Position numbers and translations under genes: made by a program
Notes under the pieces: model-generated
The model's input: the letters and a program-made list of their open reading frames with translations, nothing else
Told to the model about the DNA's origin: nothing
Database searches by the model: none
Shown here: piece by piece, positions 61,402 to 64,000 of the stretch
Layout: every line of letters begins with the position of its first letter
How positions within the stretch are numbered: position 1 is the stretch's first letter
Assembly: GCA_029253585.1 (NCBI GenBank)
Contig: JAQWZF010000001.1
Coordinates: 1 to 64,000, forward strand
Direction of reading: 5' to 3'
DNA length: 64,000 nucleotides
Origin: Gammaproteobacteria bacterium
GTDB lineage: Bacteria > Pseudomonadota > Gammaproteobacteria > Pseudomonadales > Pseudohongiellaceae

Positions 61402-61748
61402 GATCAGTTTTTTGCCAGTGCAGGCCAAGTCGAAGAAGTAGACAGGTGAGTAGACAATGTTATCCGCTAATGCCGAAAAGAATGTGCCAGATCAGGTCGA
61501 TCTAGTAGACAATGAACTTTCGCAGCAGGTGCAAACTACTGTTGCTGAAGTGGGCAAGGCGCTGCTTAGCAGAAGGCACTATTGCGAGAGTTAAGAGTGT
61601 GTTTTTCAAGATTGAAATCGAAATCACCTGCTCTGGCTGGCCTGCGGCGTATGAGCTAGGTTCAAGGCGCAAGCGCTGCTTGAGTTACGAGGATTACGGG
61701 TAGGGTCGTTGTTCGGGGTTTATCCGAATGCGATCTTCAGGGTTTTGA

Positions 61749-62111
61749 TTAGCCGCCAGCTAGCTTCACGTTCGTAAACTGTTTCTCTAGTTCCTGTTTC
61801 AGTGCTTCGCGATGATCTCCCTGTATTTCGATCACGCCATTCTTCACGGTGCCACCTGAACCACATAGAGCCTTGAGCTTCTTCGCTAGTGCTTTGAGTT
61901 CGGTCTCACTAAGTTCGAACCCTGAAAGTATTGTTACTCCTTTGCCTTTTTTGCCCTTCGACTCTCGACTGATTCGTATTGCGGGGTCGATTATCTGCCT
62001 TGGGTTGCTCTTGTCTTGCACGAGTCGGCAGCGGCATTTTCGTAGTGGTTTATGACAGCCAGGACAGTTTGACGAGGCTTTGCTGCTATAGACAAGGCGA
62101 GAGTTGCTCAT
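61749..62111 (-). CDS. yciH: SUI1/YciH family translation initiation factor-like protein
   Basis: IRISRESKGKKGKGVTILSGFELSETELKALAKKLKALCGSGGTVKNGVIEIQGDHREAL. Confidence 0.93.
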   Translation of the reverse strand: MSNSRLVYSSKASSNCPGCHKPLRKCRCRLVQDKSNPRQIIDPAIRISRESKGKKGKGVTILSGFELSETELKALAKKLKALCGSGGTVKNGVIEIQGDHREALKQELEKQFTNVKLAGG

Positions 62112-62137
62112 AGGTTCAAGGGCTCTATGCCGCTTTC

Positions 62138-63922
62138 CTAGGTCTTGTAAAGAGGGGGCAGGGCGTATTGATCTTCTTTATGTTGTTTCTTTTGTACGCT
62201 CTGCTTGGCCTTTCTAAGCACGGAAACAAGCTGTAGCAGGGCATTCGCATCGAATCCGTTCGCTGCAGATTGATCGTTCCTGGTCTGGAACAGGGCTATC
62301 TGAATGGCTTGGACGTGTGGATGAAGCGCCGGTGACTCAGTTTGCTGCAGAATGTCTTCCATACTGAAGACTCGACGGCCGTCGATGTAGTGATCGCACC
62401 ACTTGACTAGTGTTTGTCGAATCGAGTTCAGGTCGCGGCTAGCAGAGGCTTTTGTGAACTGCTTATAGGCCACACTCTCGTTGTTGTCCGGGCTGTATTT
62501 CGCCGCGATATTCGACTTCACCTGCTGTATGTATTCGTCTATCTCGCGCTTGTTACCAACAATGACTAGTCGGTAGATACTAAACAGGGCGATTATGATC
62601 GCAGCGGCTATCGTGTAGTTTAACCATGCCGCTTCGACTTCGATAAATTCCGCTTCGGCCTGCTCGTCGATCATGTCCTGATCGACTACCGGTAGCTGCG
62701 CCAATAGCTCTTCGAGGTTCTCGGTGCTGGCAACCGTCTGCTCTGCGGGTACTTCGCCGTTAACATTGGCGATAGTTATCCTGGTGGCCGGTATAACCGT
62801 CGCCTCTAGCTGGTCGGTCTCTACGTTCCACCAGGGGATGGAGATCTCTGGGACCAAAACGTTACCGCTATCAATAGGAACCATCGATGTAGTCTCTATA
62901 CGTGTGCCTACGATAGCGCCATCTACGAAGGTGCGCTCGATTTCAGGCGGGTCAGGATAGAGATTTAAGCCTTCAATTTCGGTCCCGCTAAAGGGTGGTA
63001 ATACGGCCCCATCCAGGCCGTCTGCTGTCATCGTAACGGTACGCACTACACTGTCGCCGACCTTCAGGCTATTTATGTCTGTGCTCCAGCTTTCCTCCAG
63101 AGTTAGATTGGTCACCGGTAGCCAGAAGTCGGTATTCTGGACAGTGGCGGGACGTTCCTTAATGTCGATGCTTACGCCTTCGATGAACGCGGTGACTCTT
63201 CGTGTGTTTAGGTTTCTGAACACGAAGTTACTGGAGCCGTCTGTCACTTCGCCGCGGAAAAGTATGTCTGGAATTTCTAGTGGCCCACTACGCTGAGGGA
63301 AGATAACGTAACGCTTCTCATAGACGCCGTAACGCACTCCGTCGATAAGTTTCTCGTACTGATTGGGTGAGCCAATTAGTTGAATGACAGAGTCTTCCAT
63401 CTCCAGTTCGGTAAACTGTGGATTACGGATGCCATTGATCGTGTAGTAGAGGCGAACAGTAAATAACAATTGCTCTTGCACGTAGACCGACTCTTTGTTG
63501 GTCTCTATTTCCAGAAATAGTTCTTCGCTAGATTGGTTGGAGCGCGGGCCTTCATTGGTTACGGTTATCTCTATAGGCGCGGTAGTCTGTCCGTTAATAT
63601 CGAGTTCCGGAATAGTGAGGCTGCCTTCTTCGAGCGGGAATAGTGTGACGATATAGTCGGTCCAGGCCTCCACGGCGCCATTGACACTTCTAATTTGGCT
63701 GGATGTCCTCGTGCCCAGTACGTCGAATTGCGTGGTAAGAGGAGTCAGATCTAACTGCATGCCCTGTTGCTGGTCGTAGATGCGGATAGTGAGAGTGGCA
63801 GTTTCGCCACGCGCGATTTCATTGCGGTCGAGAGAGATTTCTACTTCCTGTGCGCTAGCGACGGGGGCTAGCGCTAAACCCGCATAGAATAAAATGAATG
63901 CCAGTATTGATCTAATTCTCAC
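62138..63922 (-). CDS. BatD family (aerotolerance-type) membrane protein
   Basis: Signal peptide; VEISLDRNEIARGETATLTIRI, QEQLLFTVRLYYTINGIRNPQFTELE, YEKRYVIFPQRSGPLEIP; C-terminal TM. Confidence 0.88.
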   Translation of the reverse strand: MRIRSILAFILFYAGLALAPVASAQEVEISLDRNEIARGETATLTIRIYDQQQGMQLDLTPLTTQFDVLGTRTSSQIRSVNGAVEAWTDYIVTLFPLEEGSLTIPELDINGQTTAPIEITVTNEGPRSNQSSEELFLEIETNKESVYVQEQLLFTVRLYYTINGIRNPQFTELEMEDSVIQLIGSPNQYEKLIDGVRYGVYEKRYVIFPQRSGPLEIPDILFRGEVTDGSSNFVFRNLNTRRVTAFIEGVSIDIKERPATVQNTDFWLPVTNLTLEESWSTDINSLKVGDSVVRTVTMTADGLDGAVLPPFSGTEIEGLNLYPDPPEIERTFVDGAIVGTRIETTSMVPIDSGNVLVPEISIPWWNVETDQLEATVIPATRITIANVNGEVPAEQTVASTENLEELLAQLPVVDQDMIDEQAEAEFIEVEAAWLNYTIAAAIIIALFSIYRLVIVGNKREIDEYIQQVKSNIAAKYSPDNNESVAYKQFTKASASRDLNSIRQTLVKWCDHYIDGRRVFSMEDILQQTESPALHPHVQAIQIALFQTRNDQSAANGFDANALLQLVSVLRKAKQSVQKKQHKEDQYALPPLYKT

Positions 63923-64000
63923 CAGATCTGTCCTCCATTTTGTAGGCTATTCGCGGTGCCGTTCAACTGTCGTTGTCGGTATTGGTAGCGAAACTTGCGC

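Noticed and set aside
1-64000. CRISPR arrays, phage modules, toxin-antitoxin or defence islands
   Set aside because: No regularly spaced repeats, cas-like, integrase, transposase or known defence protein motifs were seen.

Overview
This is a 64 kb chromosomal window from a gammaproteobacterium. Gene content and order resemble Pseudomonas-like housekeeping blocks, recalled from memory and not searched. Blocks in order: acnB / DUF1289 / lpxH / ppiB / glnS / cysS; a tRNA cluster (Pro-TGG, His-GTG, Arg-TCT); a small accessory region (cupin protein, frameshifted YcaQ-like gene, FkbM methyltransferase, DUF1643); MTA/MTI phosphorylase, csiV-like, mfd, gap; apbE-nqrM-sth; a complete nuoA-N operon (Complex I, fused nuoCD); an RnfG-like FMN-binding protein directly after nuoN; gpsA, DUF4389, sixA, DUF4892/OmpA, folE, prmB, aroC, leuC, leuD, asd, fimV-like, truA, trpF-trpB-trpA, accD, folC, dedD-like, cvpA, purF, sui1/yciH and batD. 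The most interesting signal is respiratory. The NQR accessory genes (apbE, nqrM) and sth sit where Pseudomonas has the nqrABCDEF operon, but nqrA-F is absent. A complete nuo operon follows, ending in an RnfG/NqrC-type flavoprotein with a divergent flavinylation motif. Other notable points: a perfect 100-bp palindrome at the window edge, two decayed genes (YcaQ-like; CBS-domain), a nested inverted-repeat structure upstream of nuoA, a hairpin upstream of apbE, and a missing leuB between leuD and asd. I saw no CRISPR array, rRNA, transposase or integrase.
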